DNA of 64,000 bases from Acinetobacter chinensis (GCF_002165375.2 NZ_CP032134.1:3286001-3350000); one strand, 5' to 3'; shown: positions 33,351 through 43,425, counted from the stretch's first letter. Notes: a model not told the origin generated them from the letters alone. Numbers and translations: made by a program.

Positions 33351-34469
33351 TTAGCGTAATTTTAAAGTCATCAGACCCAAAACTACCAGCATAATTGTAA
33401 TAATCCAGAAACGGATCACAACCTGAGTTTCACGCCAGCCTTTTTTCTCATAATGATGATGCAATGGCGCCATCAGGAACACACGCTTATTACGCATACG
33501 CAATGAACCGATCTGCAGGAATACCGAAATCGCCTCAACCACGAACACACCGCCCATGATCGCAAAAACAATTTCCTGACGAACCATCACTGCAATTGTG
33601 CCCAGCATCGCACCCAGTGACAGCGCACCGACATCCCCCATGAATACCTGAGCCGGATGTGCGTTGTACCACAAGAATGCCAGACCGGCACCAATCATGG
33701 CTGCACAGATAATCACCAGCTCAGAGGTGTATTTCACATAAGGAATATGCAGATAACTGGCAAAACGGATATCACCCGCAAGGTAAGCAAATACCCCCAG
33801 ACCTGCGGCAACCAGTACGATCGGCATGATTGCCAGACCATCTAGACCATCCGTCAAATTGACTGCATTAGAGCCTCCATTAATCACCAGATAAGTGAAA
33901 ATAATGAAACCGATACCCAATGGAATTGAAGACAATGGAATACTGAGATTTTTAAAGAAAGGAATCAGCAGATCCAGCATGTTGGCAGTGTGTACCGGAT
34001 TGTCCTGCTGTGTAGCAATGACATACAGCGCAATACCCGCACCCAGTGAACCCACTGAAGTCCAGAAAAATTTCTTCCTGGCTGGCAGACCCGCATTGTC
34101 TTTATAACGGACTTTAATCCAGTCATCCGCCCATCCCACAGCACCAAAAATAACCATCACACCCAGTACAATCCAGACATAAGGATTGCTCAGGTCTGCC
34201 CACAGCAGTGTACTGATCCCAATGGATAACAGAATCAGGATGCCGCCCATGGTAGGCGTACCCATTTTTTTGGCATGATTTTCAGGTGCAAAAGAGCTGA
34301 CTGCCTGACCGTATTTCAGAGCCTGTAATTTACGGATCATCACAGGACCTAAAGCCCAACCGATTGCCAGGGCTGTCAAGACACTCAGCAAGGCACGCAA
34401 TGATAGATACCGAACCACCTGAAAGGCATTTTCATAGCCAGCCAGATGCTGAAATAACCAATACAACAT
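33351..34469 (-). CDS. mraY: phospho-N-acetylmuramoyl-pentapeptide-transferase
   Basis: A 372-residue polytopic membrane enzyme making lipid I from UDP-MurNAc-pentapeptide and undecaprenyl phosphate. MGGILILLSIG, DDWIKVRYKDNAGLPARKKF (about 117-136), NLTDGLDGLA (about 205) and the HHHYEKKGW loop (about 338) are the known active-site elements. It begins on the base after the murF stop, so translation is coupled. It is the last gene of this cluster: murD, ftsW and murG do not follow. Confidence 0.97.
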   Translation of the reverse strand: MLYWLFQHLAGYENAFQVVRYLSLRALLSVLTALAIGWALGPVMIRKLQALKYGQAVSSFAPENHAKKMGTPTMGGILILLSIGISTLLWADLSNPYVWIVLGVMVIFGAVGWADDWIKVRYKDNAGLPARKKFFWTSVGSLGAGIALYVIATQQDNPVHTANMLDLLIPFFKNLSIPLSSIPLGIGFIIFTYLVINGGSNAVNLTDGLDGLAIMPIVLVAAGLGVFAYLAGDIRFASYLHIPYVKYTSELVIICAAMIGAGLAFLWYNAHPAQVFMGDVGALSLGAMLGTIAVMVRQEIVFAIMGGVFVVEAISVFLQIGSLRMRNKRVFLMAPLHHHYEKKGWRETQVVIRFWIITIMLVVLGLMTLKLR

Positions 34470-35879
34470 TTAGAGTTTCTCCATCAATTCGGTCATCAAT
34501 GTTTCCATATGGGTATAACGAGAACCTTTAAACAGGAAACTCATAGACTGCGGCTGGTGGGTTTCCACCAGACTTGTTAATAACGGCAAAGCCTGTGCCT
34601 GATTCAGAAATGCCTGCATTTTTTTCCCATACTGAGTACTGCGGGCACCTTCCTGAGCTGCAGGTGCAAATTCACCGACAGCAACCACAAAATTAATCCC
34701 CTGAACTGACACGAGATCACGACCCAGCAAATAATGCTGTTGTGCTGCACTGTCACCCAGTTCACCAATATCACCCATCACCAGTACTTTAATACCATCC
34801 TGCTGTGCTAAAACTTCTGCAGCTGCACGCATGGAGGTTGGATTGGCATTATACGTGTCATCAATGAACAGATAATTCGCTTTGCGGATAAAATTCAGGC
34901 GACCTTTGGCACCCTGAGCTGTTTCCAGTCCAGCCACAATGTCATCCAGACCAATACCGATTGCCAGCGCAAATGCTGTCGCGGCTTCTGCATTGTGTAC
35001 ATTGTGCAGACCTGCAAACGGCAGATTCACTGACCGGGAACCATGGGCTGTGTTGATCATGAATGAAGATGACTGCGCATGCAGTACAATATCTGTAGCA
35101 AAAACATCACCACCTTCACCAAAACTCAGACTTTTTTCAGTCTGTACAGCAGCGCGGATCTGATCGGTAAAATCATCCTGTGCAGGAATAATGGATGTTC
35201 CTGATGGACTGATATGACTGTAAATTTCGGATTTAGCACGGCAGATACCATCACGCCCACCGAACTCGCCCATATGCGCTGTACCGATATTCAGAATACC
35301 GGCAACATGAGGCTGAACCAGATTTGAAGTATAGTCAATCTCACCCTGATGGCTTGCACCCAGCTCCATCACTGCATACTGATGTTCAGCACGCAGCTCC
35401 AGCAACATCATCGGGACACCGAGGTCATTGTTCAGATTTCCCCGGGTAATCAGGGTCGGAGCAAGACGGGACAGGATACTGCCCAGCATTTCCTTGGTCG
35501 TGGTTTTTCCACTGCTACCGGTCAGTGCAATCACTTTCAGCTGTGCATGACGTGTACGTCGGTATGCCCCAAGATGCCCCAGTGCAAGACGGGTGTCACT
35601 CACGACAAGCTGACAGATATCCACATCCACAGGATGGCTGACAATCGCAATCTGACAGCCTTTTTCTGCAACCTGTGCAATAAAATCATGTGCATCAAAG
35701 CGTTCACCTTTTAATGCAAGAAAGGCATCGCCCTGCTCTGCATGACGTGAGTCACTCAGAATACGTTTAATTTCACCCTGCGGTGCCTGATCTGAGTACC
35801 AGTAACCCTGAGTCGCTTCAGCAAGTTCATCTGCTGTCCACGGTTCCAGAGGCACAGTACTGGTGGTGGAAGTGTGCAT
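34470..35879 (-). CDS. murF: UDP-N-acetylmuramoyl-tripeptide--D-alanyl-D-alanine ligase
   Basis: 469 residues, Mur ligase fold. ALTGSSGKTTTKEMLGSI (about 116-133) is the ATP site, AVMELGASHQGEIDYTS (about 170) and FIDDTYNANPTSMRAA (about 330) complete it. It adds D-Ala-D-Ala to the UDP-MurNAc tripeptide in the cytoplasm. The junctions with murE and mraY have no spare base, consistent with one operon. Confidence 0.97.
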   Translation of the reverse strand: MHTSTTSTVPLEPWTADELAEATQGYWYSDQAPQGEIKRILSDSRHAEQGDAFLALKGERFDAHDFIAQVAEKGCQIAIVSHPVDVDICQLVVSDTRLALGHLGAYRRTRHAQLKVIALTGSSGKTTTKEMLGSILSRLAPTLITRGNLNNDLGVPMMLLELRAEHQYAVMELGASHQGEIDYTSNLVQPHVAGILNIGTAHMGEFGGRDGICRAKSEIYSHISPSGTSIIPAQDDFTDQIRAAVQTEKSLSFGEGGDVFATDIVLHAQSSSFMINTAHGSRSVNLPFAGLHNVHNAEAATAFALAIGIGLDDIVAGLETAQGAKGRLNFIRKANYLFIDDTYNANPTSMRAAAEVLAQQDGIKVLVMGDIGELGDSAAQQHYLLGRDLVSVQGINFVVAVGEFAPAAQEGARSTQYGKKMQAFLNQAQALPLLTSLVETHQPQSMSFLFKGSRYTHMETLMTELMEKL

Positions 35880-37385
35880 CTATTTTTCCTGTTGCGCTGG
35901 ATACGCTGAATCGGGTTTATGGTGTTGTGCATCTATCGCTGACTGCACTTCAACCACATCATCAAACCAATGGCGTACACCATCAATTTCCTGATAATTT
36001 TCATGACCTTTACCGGCAATCACCACAATATCACCCGATTGTGCATGTTTAACGGCATATTTAATTGCTTCACGGCGGTCATGAATTTCATGTACATCGT
36101 GCTGACTGAAATCAATATCACGTTTCATGTCAGCAAAAATCTGTGCAGGATCTTCTGTCCGTGGATTATCTGAAGTAATCATGACCGGATTTGCTTGCTC
36201 AAGTGCCGCTTTGGTCATCAGTGGACGCTTGCCACGGTCACGATCACCGCCACAGCCAAATACAGCCCACAGCTGATTTTCAACATGGCGTTTCAGGGTT
36301 TTAAGCACCTGGGTCAGTGCATCCGGAGTATGTGCATAGTCCACAACAAATAAACGGCTTGCATCACGGATCACCTGCATACGACCAGGTGCTCCCTGCA
36401 GCTTAGGTACCGCTGCAATCAGCTGTGCCAGATCAAACCCTGCCTGCTCTGCCACAATCAGACTGGCAACCAGATTTTCAATATTGAAATGTCCCAGCAG
36501 CGGGCTGTTTACCGTAAATTCACCTTTGGCTGTTTTCAGATGAAAAGTGGCACCCTCCAGGCTGTACTGAATACCAAAAACCTGATAATCGGCACTTTTT
36601 GAAGTGGAATAGGTCAGTATTTCAGGATGTGCCTGATTACTGCTGGCTGCATCCAGCATGGCCATTGCATGTTCATCATCTATATTGATGACAGCCGTTT
36701 TCAGGGATGGAAAGCTGAACAGTCGGGACTTGGCTTCGGCATATGCCTCAAGTGTCCCGTGATAATCCAGATGATCACGGCTAAGGTTACTGTACGCTGC
36801 AATTTCAATATCACAGCCATTCAGACGCCCCTGTTCAAGACCATGTGAACTTGCTTCAAGTGAAACAAATTCGGCACCATTCTGAGCAAAATCATGCAGT
36901 AAATTCTGTAAATGCAATGCATCAAGTGTCGTGTGCGAAGAAGCCTCAAGGTTCGGTAGAATCCCGTTGCCTGTTGTTCCCATCACTGCACATTTTCGAC
37001 CCTGCAACATCAGCAGTTCTGCAACCAGGCGGGAAATCGTGGTTTTACCATTGGTTCCTGTTACAGCCAGTATTCGTGCAGCTTTGACTGGATCTGTAGC
37101 CTGTAAATATTGTTTTTGCCATTGCCCCATCAGATGACGGACATCTGAGCAGACAAATTCATGATCCAGTCCCAGTTTATTTTCACTGACCACTGCCAGC
37201 GCACCTTTATCCAGTGCTGCCTGTGCAAACTGTAATGTTTTTTCAGGCTGGGAATAACTGGTCAGCGCAATAAAAATCTGCCCTGGCTGAACAGAACGGC
37301 TGTCCAGATTAAACCCCTGAAATGGTTTTTCCATCCACTCAGCATGCTGATCTGTAGAGTAAATATCCTGAAATGTAATTGACAT
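35880..37385 (-). CDS. murE: UDP-MurNAc-tripeptide synthetase (meso-DAP adding)
   Basis: 501 residues. ATP motif VTGTNGKTTISRLVAELL (about 109-126), SLEASSHGLEQGRL (about 175) and VDYAHTPDALTQVL (about 345). TSDNPRTEDPAQ (about 400) carries the DNPR motif that reads meso-diaminopimelate, as expected of a Gram-negative enzyme. The protein adds DAP to UDP-MurNAc-L-Ala-D-Glu. It follows ftsI by 11 bp and abuts murF. Confidence 0.97.
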   Translation of the reverse strand: MSITFQDIYSTDQHAEWMEKPFQGFNLDSRSVQPGQIFIALTSYSQPEKTLQFAQAALDKGALAVVSENKLGLDHEFVCSDVRHLMGQWQKQYLQATDPVKAARILAVTGTNGKTTISRLVAELLMLQGRKCAVMGTTGNGILPNLEASSHTTLDALHLQNLLHDFAQNGAEFVSLEASSHGLEQGRLNGCDIEIAAYSNLSRDHLDYHGTLEAYAEAKSRLFSFPSLKTAVINIDDEHAMAMLDAASSNQAHPEILTYSTSKSADYQVFGIQYSLEGATFHLKTAKGEFTVNSPLLGHFNIENLVASLIVAEQAGFDLAQLIAAVPKLQGAPGRMQVIRDASRLFVVDYAHTPDALTQVLKTLKRHVENQLWAVFGCGGDRDRGKRPLMTKAALEQANPVMITSDNPRTEDPAQIFADMKRDIDFSQHDVHEIHDRREAIKYAVKHAQSGDIVVIAGKGHENYQEIDGVRHWFDDVVEVQSAIDAQHHKPDSAYPAQQEK

Positions 37386-37396
37386 TCATCACCTGT

Positions 37397-39217
37397 TTAC
37401 TGAGTTTTAGGGCTGTCGAGTGGCTTATCCAGCGGTACGTTCATCAGACGCAATGACTCCTGCATCACACGTGCAAAAACCGGTGCTGAAACGGTACCGC
37501 CATAATAGGTTCCTTTCGGATTTTCCACGACCACAATCATGGCAAGACGCGGGTCACTGACCGGTGCGACACCTGCAAACAATGCCCGGTATTCATTCTG
37601 CGAATAACCTTTACGGTCTGCACGCAGTTTATGTGCTGTACCTGTTTTACCACCGACCCGATAGCCTGGAATGGTTGCCCGGGTGGCTGTTCCACCAGGT
37701 AATGTCGCTGTTTCCATCATCAGCAGAACCTGATCTGCAATTTCAGGAGCAACAATCTGTTCACCTTTTGGTTTATCTTCCAGTTTATACAGGCTTAAAG
37801 GTACTTTCACACCATGATTGGCAAGCATGGCATAAGCATCTGCCATCTGAAGTACGGTTGCATTTAAGCCATATCCATAAGCCATGGTGGCAACCTCTGA
37901 AACATTCCATTTATTTTTTGGAAGAATCAGACCACCACTTTCTCCAGGGAATTTCACCGCAGAACGCTGACCAAAACCTACACGCTGATAAAATGTCGGC
38001 AATGTTGCATAAGGCAGAGACAGTGCAATTTTTGCAACACCCACGTTGGAGGATTTCTGAATAATACCGCCCAGTGTCAGAGCACCATAATTATGCGTAT
38101 CACGGATGGTGTGATTCCCTACACGCATGGAACCTGGAGACGTGTTCACCACAGTATTTGCGGTATATTTCCCACTTTCCAGTGCCATTGCTATGGTCAG
38201 TGGCTTCATGGTGGAACCGGGTTCAAATGAATCCACCGCACCACGGTTACGCATGGCATCTTTATTTTTTAAGCCTTCTTTATCATTTGGGTTATACGAA
38301 GGCCAGCTGGTCATTGCCAGAATTTCACCGGTTTTTACATCAACAGTAATGGCTGTTGCTGAACGGGCATTATTCGCAACACCTGCCGCTGTCAGTTCAC
38401 GGTACATAATATACTGCAGACGTGAATCAATACTCAGGGTAATATTTTCCCCAGGCTCCATTTCCTTGATCACTTCTGGATCACGGACACGGTTTCCGCG
38501 CTTATCACGAATCACCTGCTGCTCACCGTCCTCACCCGCAAGACGACCGTTCAGCTGCATTTCCAGTCCTTCAATCCCTGAGCCTTCGCTGTTGGTCAGA
38601 CCGATAATCTGTGCGTTTGGCTGAGGTTGAGGATAATAACGCTTATAGTTTTTTTCAGTATAAACACCCTGAAATTCACGTTTAGCAATCAGTTCTGCCT
38701 GCTGTGGCGGTACTTCTTTTTTCAGCACCAGATAACGCGAACGTGGACGCTCATAAAGCTTTTTCTTCAGTTCTTCCCTGTCCATACCAACAGCATCTGC
38801 CAACTGATCCAGATTCAGGTTTTTATCAGGTAACTGACGTTTTAACTTACGGTTGTTCGGATCTTTTTTCAGTTCTGCTGTGGTTTCTTCAAACAGCTTT
38901 TTGTTATCAAAATAATCCCGCGGATCCATCACCACTTTCATGACAGGTGTACTGATAGCCAGTGGAACACCATGGCGGTCATAAATCACCCCACGCATGG
39001 CTTTTACTTTTTCGGTGCGTAAAATATTGGCATTGGCTTTATTCTGCAGAAAATCCTTGTTCACCACCTGAACATAGAAAGCCCGCCCGACCAGTGCAAC
39101 AAAGCACAGCAGGACCGTTCCCCACATCAGATAAAAGCGCCACATATCTACATTGAATGATGCTTTTTCAGTAATGGGCTGCTTTTTACGTGTTTGCTTT
39201 TTACGTGGATCTACCAT
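37397..39217 (-). CDS. ftsI: penicillin-binding protein 3 (septal transpeptidase)
   Basis: 606 residues: one membrane anchor (FYLMWGTVLLCFVALVGRAF, about 27-46), a pedestal domain with GVIYDRHGVPLAIS, then the transpeptidase with EPGSTMKP (Ser about 335), SSNVG (about 390) and GKTGTAHKL (about 522). It crosslinks septal peptidoglycan in the divisome and is a main aztreonam and cephalosporin target. It follows ftsL by 12 bp. Confidence 0.97.
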   Translation of the reverse strand: MVDPRKKQTRKKQPITEKASFNVDMWRFYLMWGTVLLCFVALVGRAFYVQVVNKDFLQNKANANILRTEKVKAMRGVIYDRHGVPLAISTPVMKVVMDPRDYFDNKKLFEETTAELKKDPNNRKLKRQLPDKNLNLDQLADAVGMDREELKKKLYERPRSRYLVLKKEVPPQQAELIAKREFQGVYTEKNYKRYYPQPQPNAQIIGLTNSEGSGIEGLEMQLNGRLAGEDGEQQVIRDKRGNRVRDPEVIKEMEPGENITLSIDSRLQYIMYRELTAAGVANNARSATAITVDVKTGEILAMTSWPSYNPNDKEGLKNKDAMRNRGAVDSFEPGSTMKPLTIAMALESGKYTANTVVNTSPGSMRVGNHTIRDTHNYGALTLGGIIQKSSNVGVAKIALSLPYATLPTFYQRVGFGQRSAVKFPGESGGLILPKNKWNVSEVATMAYGYGLNATVLQMADAYAMLANHGVKVPLSLYKLEDKPKGEQIVAPEIADQVLLMMETATLPGGTATRATIPGYRVGGKTGTAHKLRADRKGYSQNEYRALFAGVAPVSDPRLAMIVVVENPKGTYYGGTVSAPVFARVMQESLRLMNVPLDKPLDSPKTQ

Positions 39218-39229
39218 CTACAGCCAGCC

Positions 39230-39562
39230 TTATTTTTTATCTTGTGTTGTTGCAGGTAAAGAAATCACTACCGTCTGCGCAGCAGGTGGCGAATACATCC
39301 GCAGCTGAGTCACTGCCCGTGTACCAATCTGCGCTGTTGCACCAAAAGTCTGCTGTTCAATCAGCAAACGTCCCCACTCCGCATTCAGATCATCGCGGTC
39401 ACGCATAAAACCACTGAGCTGCCGATAATCATGCCGATATTCAAACACCTGAAAAACCACCATCATTGCACTGGAAAAAACCAGGGCAAGTAAAATAAAA
39501 TAAACGATTATTTTTTTTAACCGCAAATTTTCTGTTTTGTTTTCAACTGCTTCTGTTTTCAT
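39230..39562 (-). CDS. ftsL: cell division protein FtsL
   Basis: 110 residues from ATG 39562, which overlaps the rsmH stop in TAATG; the frame extends 14 codons further into rsmH but that start is unlikely. A short basic cytoplasmic part precedes one membrane helix (KIIVYFILLALVFSSAMMVV, about 16-35). A periplasmic leucine-zipper-like segment follows (YRQLSGFMRDRDDLNAEWGR, LLIEQQTFG). FtsL works with FtsB and FtsQ to activate FtsWI. Confidence 0.9.
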   Translation of the reverse strand: MKTEAVENKTENLRLKKIIVYFILLALVFSSAMMVVFQVFEYRHDYRQLSGFMRDRDDLNAEWGRLLIEQQTFGATAQIGTRAVTQLRMYSPPAAQTVVISLPATTQDKK

Positions 39563-40485
39563 TATTCGCCTTTTGCAGTCAGACGCTCCGCCACTCGCAA
39601 CCATGCACTGCGGGAACGTGGATTTTCCTTAACTTCCGCTTCACTGGCACGGATTCGGTCAATTTTTTTCAGTCTGCGGGTGTCTTCAACTTTCTGAGGT
39701 AAACCCCAGCCATTATCTTCCGCAAGCGTGGATTCTTTCTGTATAAACTGTTTAATAATTCGGTCTTCAAGCGAATGGAAGCTGATCACTGCCAGTCTGC
39801 CACCAGATTTTAACAAATCTGTTGCCTGGGGTAAAAATGAATGCACATCATCCAGTTCTTTATTGATTTCAATACGGATCGCCTGGAATGTACGGGTTGC
39901 AGCATGTTTATTTTTTTCCCACTTTGGGTGCGCCACTTTGACAATTTCCGCCAGCTGCGCTGTGGTTTCAATATATCCCGCCTGTTTGATGGCTCTGGCA
40001 ATACGTCGACTGTAACGCTCTTCCCCGTACTGAAATATGACATTCGCCAGATGTTCTTCATCCACATCGACCAGCCACTCTGCTGCTGTCTGTCCCTGTG
40101 AATTGTCCATCCGCATATCCAGAGGACCATCTTTCATAAAGCTGAAGCCACGCTCTGCCTGATCCAGCTGAGGTGAAGACACTCCCAGGTCAGCCATAAT
40201 GCCGTCCACCTTATCCAGACCAAGTCCATTAATTTCTGCTTTTAAATCTGCAAAACTGGCATGAATAATTTTAAACCGTGGATCTTCTTTTTCCAGCTGA
40301 TACGCCACTTCCAGTGCCTGCGGATCTTTATCAAAGGCATAAACACGGGAATTTTCATCCAGTTTTGAAAGCAAAAGTCGGGTATGACCACCCCTGCCAA
40401 ATGTGCCATCGACATAAATTCCTGTATTGCGCTCTGCCAGCAGTGCATCAACAGTTTCGTGAAGTAATACAGAAATATGCGACAT
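39562..40485 (-). CDS. rsmH: 16S rRNA (cytosine1402-N4)-methyltransferase
   Basis: 307 residues from ATG 40485 (MSHISVLLHETVDALLA); an in-frame TTG nine bases earlier is less likely. GIYVDGTFGRGGHTRLLL (about 22-39) is the SAM-binding motif, and MADLGVSSPQLDQAERGFSF, RTFQAIRIEINKEL, ISFHSLEDRIIKQFI are diagnostic. No strong ribosome site is visible. First gene of the division/wall cluster; mraZ, which often precedes it, is absent here. Confidence 0.96.
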   Translation of the reverse strand: MSHISVLLHETVDALLAERNTGIYVDGTFGRGGHTRLLLSKLDENSRVYAFDKDPQALEVAYQLEKEDPRFKIIHASFADLKAEINGLGLDKVDGIMADLGVSSPQLDQAERGFSFMKDGPLDMRMDNSQGQTAAEWLVDVDEEHLANVIFQYGEERYSRRIARAIKQAGYIETTAQLAEIVKVAHPKWEKNKHAATRTFQAIRIEINKELDDVHSFLPQATDLLKSGGRLAVISFHSLEDRIIKQFIQKESTLAEDNGWGLPQKVEDTRRLKKIDRIRASEAEVKENPRSRSAWLRVAERLTAKGE

Positions 40486-40648
40486 AAAAATCAATCAACA
40501 GCTAACAGGGGAATTTAACTGCACATTATTACCTTGTTTTAATAAAGCTCCAAACGTCTTTTTGTAGGGAAATATTAATTTTCATAGAGAAAACCGTTTT
40601 TCCTGTCATTCCAGTCAGATTCAGTGCAAAAAAACAGCAGAATCAGAA

Positions 40649-41095
40649 CTATAAAACAGCTGTCTTTGTCCTGATCATTTTCACATCGCCATTTTCAAAA
40701 TATTCTGCAACACGCCAGCCATGCCGGCAATAAAACCCATAAGCCCGGCTTTCAGCATCTGTTTCAAGCCAGATCTCCTGAAAATACTGAAATAAAAAAA
40801 TTTCGGCTTTTTCCAGCAATGCTGCACCCACGCCCTGTCCTTCAAAATCAGGATGAACAAACATGGCAAAAATACTGCCTTCATCCTGATCAGCGATCGC
40901 AAATCCACATCCACGATGATTCAGTTCAGCTACCCATACCGATGGAGTGTTTTCAATCAACGCCAGAATCGTGTCTTCAGTAATACCTGATTCAGCCAGT
41001 TCCTCTCTGGATAAGTGATTTTCTTTGACTGCTGTCCGAATATCAAAGATCAAATCAATATCTTCAGCTGTCGCAGCGCGTATATGCATACTCAT
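40649..41095 (-). CDS. GNAT family N-acetyltransferase
   Basis: 148 residues with the GNAT fold: MSMHIRAATAEDIDLIFDIR at the start, SIFAMFVHPDFEGQGVGAAL (about 74-93) including the acetyl-CoA pyrophosphate loop (Q/R-x-x-G-x-G/A form), and ETDAESRAYGFYCRHGW near the end. The substrate is unknown. It is single, between rsmH (154 bp away) and the sbp terminator. Confidence 0.85.
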   Translation of the reverse strand: MSMHIRAATAEDIDLIFDIRTAVKENHLSREELAESGITEDTILALIENTPSVWVAELNHRGCGFAIADQDEGSIFAMFVHPDFEGQGVGAALLEKAEIFLFQYFQEIWLETDAESRAYGFYCRHGWRVAEYFENGDVKMIRTKTAVL

Positions 41096-41130
41096 GATTA
41101 CCCTGTTTACTTTAAAATCAATCTGATCTT

Positions 41131-41161
41131 TATAAAAAAACCTCCTGAAAAAGGAGGTTTT
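41131..41161 (-). terminator. terminator of the first sulfate-binding protein gene
   Basis: AAAACCTCCT (41137-41146) pairs with AGGAGGTTTT (41152-41161) around GAAAA; on the minus strand seven Ts follow. It lies about 20 bp after the stop of the leftward gene. Confidence 0.9.
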
Positions 41162-41181
41162 CTGCTCAGCACCGTGACCGA

Positions 41182-42198
41182 TTAACGTTTTTTACTGTAA
41201 ATCTGATCAAAAACAGCACCATTCACAAAATGCGTCTGCTGTGCTTTTGCCCAGCCACCGAAGACTTCATCAATGGTAAATGTTTTCAGTGCAGGGAACT
41301 GTTTTGAATATTTTGCCAGAATCTCTGGATTACGTGGACGATAGAAATGACGTGCTGCCATTTCCTGACCTAATGGTGAATACAGATAGTTGATATAACC
41401 CGTTGCCAGCCATTTGTTACCGTTTTTCTCAACCGTTTTATCAACAATCGCAACCGAAGGCTCAGTCAGAATCGACATGGATGGATAAACGATATCAAAC
41501 TTGTTACCCAGTGTTTTCTGGCTGATCATGGCTTCATTTTCCCAGGTCAGCAATACATCACCAATACCACGTTCTGCAAACGTCGTCATGGATGCACGTG
41601 CAGCCGAGTCCATCACTTTGACATTGCCATACATTTTAGAGACAAACTCACGGGCTTTGGCATCATTACCCGCTGGCTGTTTCAGTGCATAACCCCATGC
41701 CGACAGATAAATCCAGCGTGGCAGACCACCTGTTTTCGGGTTAGGCGTAATGATCTGAACACCCGGTTTGGTTAAATCGGTCCAGTCTTTGATTTTTTTA
41801 GGGTTGCCCTTACGCACCATAAATACAATGGTGGATGTATAAGGTGCAGAATTATATGGAAACTCTTTCTGCCAGCCCGGCTGAATCTGACCTGACTTCA
41901 CAATTTCATCAATATCATTGGCAAGTGCCAGTGTAACCACATCACCTTTCAGACCATCAACAACAGAGCGTGCCTGCTTGCCTGAACCACCATGAGACTG
42001 TTTAAAATCGACGGTACGACCTGTACGGTCTTTCCAGTAAGTCCCGAATGATTTATTGAATTCATCGTAAAATTCACGTGTTGCATCATAAGATACATTC
42101 AGGAACTGACGGTCTGCTGCCTGTGCAGAGACAGTGGTCAGAGTGAAACCAGAAGCAACAATTGCTGCTCCTATCAATGCTTTTAAACCAGTTTTCAT
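41182..42198 (-). CDS. sbp: sulfate/thiosulfate-binding periplasmic protein
   Basis: 338 residues with a signal peptide (AAIVASGFTLTTVSAQA, cleavage about 27). The mature protein starts LNVSYDATREFYDEFNKSF and carries SHGGSGKQARSVVDGLKGDV, YTSTIVFMVRKGNPKKIKDW, SAWGYALKQ and TFAERGIGDVLLTWENEA, all typical of the Sbp/CysP family. It captures sulfate for an ABC importer. The membrane and ATPase genes (cysTWA) are not in the window. A close paralog lies 228 bp upstream on the same strand. Confidence 0.93.
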   Translation of the reverse strand: MKTGLKALIGAAIVASGFTLTTVSAQAADRQFLNVSYDATREFYDEFNKSFGTYWKDRTGRTVDFKQSHGGSGKQARSVVDGLKGDVVTLALANDIDEIVKSGQIQPGWQKEFPYNSAPYTSTIVFMVRKGNPKKIKDWTDLTKPGVQIITPNPKTGGLPRWIYLSAWGYALKQPAGNDAKAREFVSKMYGNVKVMDSAARASMTTFAERGIGDVLLTWENEAMISQKTLGNKFDIVYPSMSILTEPSVAIVDKTVEKNGNKWLATGYINYLYSPLGQEMAARHFYRPRNPEILAKYSKQFPALKTFTIDEVFGGWAKAQQTHFVNGAVFDQIYSKKR

Positions 42199-42426
42199 GA
42201 GAATTCAGAACAGTTGATCTTTAATTGTGATAACTATATGAAATATGCTGCACTTCTTCAATGAAAATACCGGATTTTGCTGATAAGGAAAAACGGGAGC
42301 ATTCTTCCTCAAAACCCTGTTTTAAAATGAGAATTTAAAAACAGAATGCTTATTCTTAATTTATATGTTTTTATGAATCACTTATAAAATAAACAGATAA
42401 TAACCCACCTATTTATTTCATTTCTG

Positions 42427-43425
42427 TTATTTTTCAGCTGAAATCTGATCATAAACAGCACCATTCACAAAATGCGTCTGCTGAGCTTTTGCCCAACCAC
42501 CAAACACATCATTAATGGTGAAGAGTTTAATTTTAGGGAATTTTGCTGCATATTTTGCCGCTGCCTGAGCATTTCGGGGTCTGAAATTATATTTTGCTGC
42601 CAGATCCTGACCCAGTGGTGAGTACAGATAATTTAAGTACCCTTTCGCCAGATTCCGGTTTCCATCCTTATCCACATTTTTATCCACGATGGCAACCGAA
42701 GGCTCTGCCAGAATCGAAATGGATGGATACACAATCTGATATTTATCTTTATCAGGACCAGATGTTGCCAGCAATGCTTCATTTTCCCAGGACAACAGCA
42801 CATCACCAATACCACGTTCAGCAAAAGTCGTCAGTGAACCCCGTGCGCCTGAGTCCAGTACTTTTACATTTTTATAGAGCTTTTTAACCAGCTCACGAGC
42901 CTTGGCATCATTCCCCCCAGGCTGTTTCAGGGCATAACCCCATGCCGACAGATAAATCCAGCGGGGTGCACCACCTGTTTTCGGATTTGGGGTAATAATT
43001 TCCACACCCGGCTTTGTCAGATCATTCCAGTCTTTAATGCCTTTCGGGTTGCCCTTGCGAACTAAAAATACAATGGTTGAGGTATACGGCGCAGAATTAC
43101 TTGGAAATTCTTTTTGCCAGCCTGGTTCAATCAGACCTGCTTTTACAATTTCCTCAATATCATTGGCAAGTGCCAGCGTGACGACATCTGCCTGTAATCC
43201 ATCCACAACGGACCGAGCCTGTTTACCAGAACCACCATGTGACTGTTTAAACTCAATCTCCTGCCCTGTTTTCTTTTTCCAGAACTCACCAAAACTTTTA
43301 TTATATTCCTGGTAAAATTCACGGGTCGGATCATAGGAGACATTCAGAAACTCTTTGCCTGCATGGCTGTGAACCGCCAGTCCACTCAGTACAGTGAAAA
43401 ATGTAGATACAATTATTTTTTTCAT
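42427..43425 (-). CDS. second sulfate-binding periplasmic protein (paralog)
   Basis: 332 residues, signal peptide IIVSTFFTVLSGLAVHSHA, with the same landmarks as the downstream copy: LNVSYDPTREFYQEYNKSFG, SHGGSGKQARSVVDGLQADV, TFAERGIGDVLLSWENEA and the identical block WAKAQQTHFVNGAVYDQI. Substitutions scattered along the whole length indicate an old duplication. There is no terminator between the copies, so they may be partly co-transcribed. The second copy may differ in ligand (thiosulfate, sulfate or another oxyanion). Confidence 0.92.
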   Translation of the reverse strand: MKKIIVSTFFTVLSGLAVHSHAGKEFLNVSYDPTREFYQEYNKSFGEFWKKKTGQEIEFKQSHGGSGKQARSVVDGLQADVVTLALANDIEEIVKAGLIEPGWQKEFPSNSAPYTSTIVFLVRKGNPKGIKDWNDLTKPGVEIITPNPKTGGAPRWIYLSAWGYALKQPGGNDAKARELVKKLYKNVKVLDSGARGSLTTFAERGIGDVLLSWENEALLATSGPDKDKYQIVYPSISILAEPSVAIVDKNVDKDGNRNLAKGYLNYLYSPLGQDLAAKYNFRPRNAQAAAKYAAKFPKIKLFTINDVFGGWAKAQQTHFVNGAVYDQISAEK

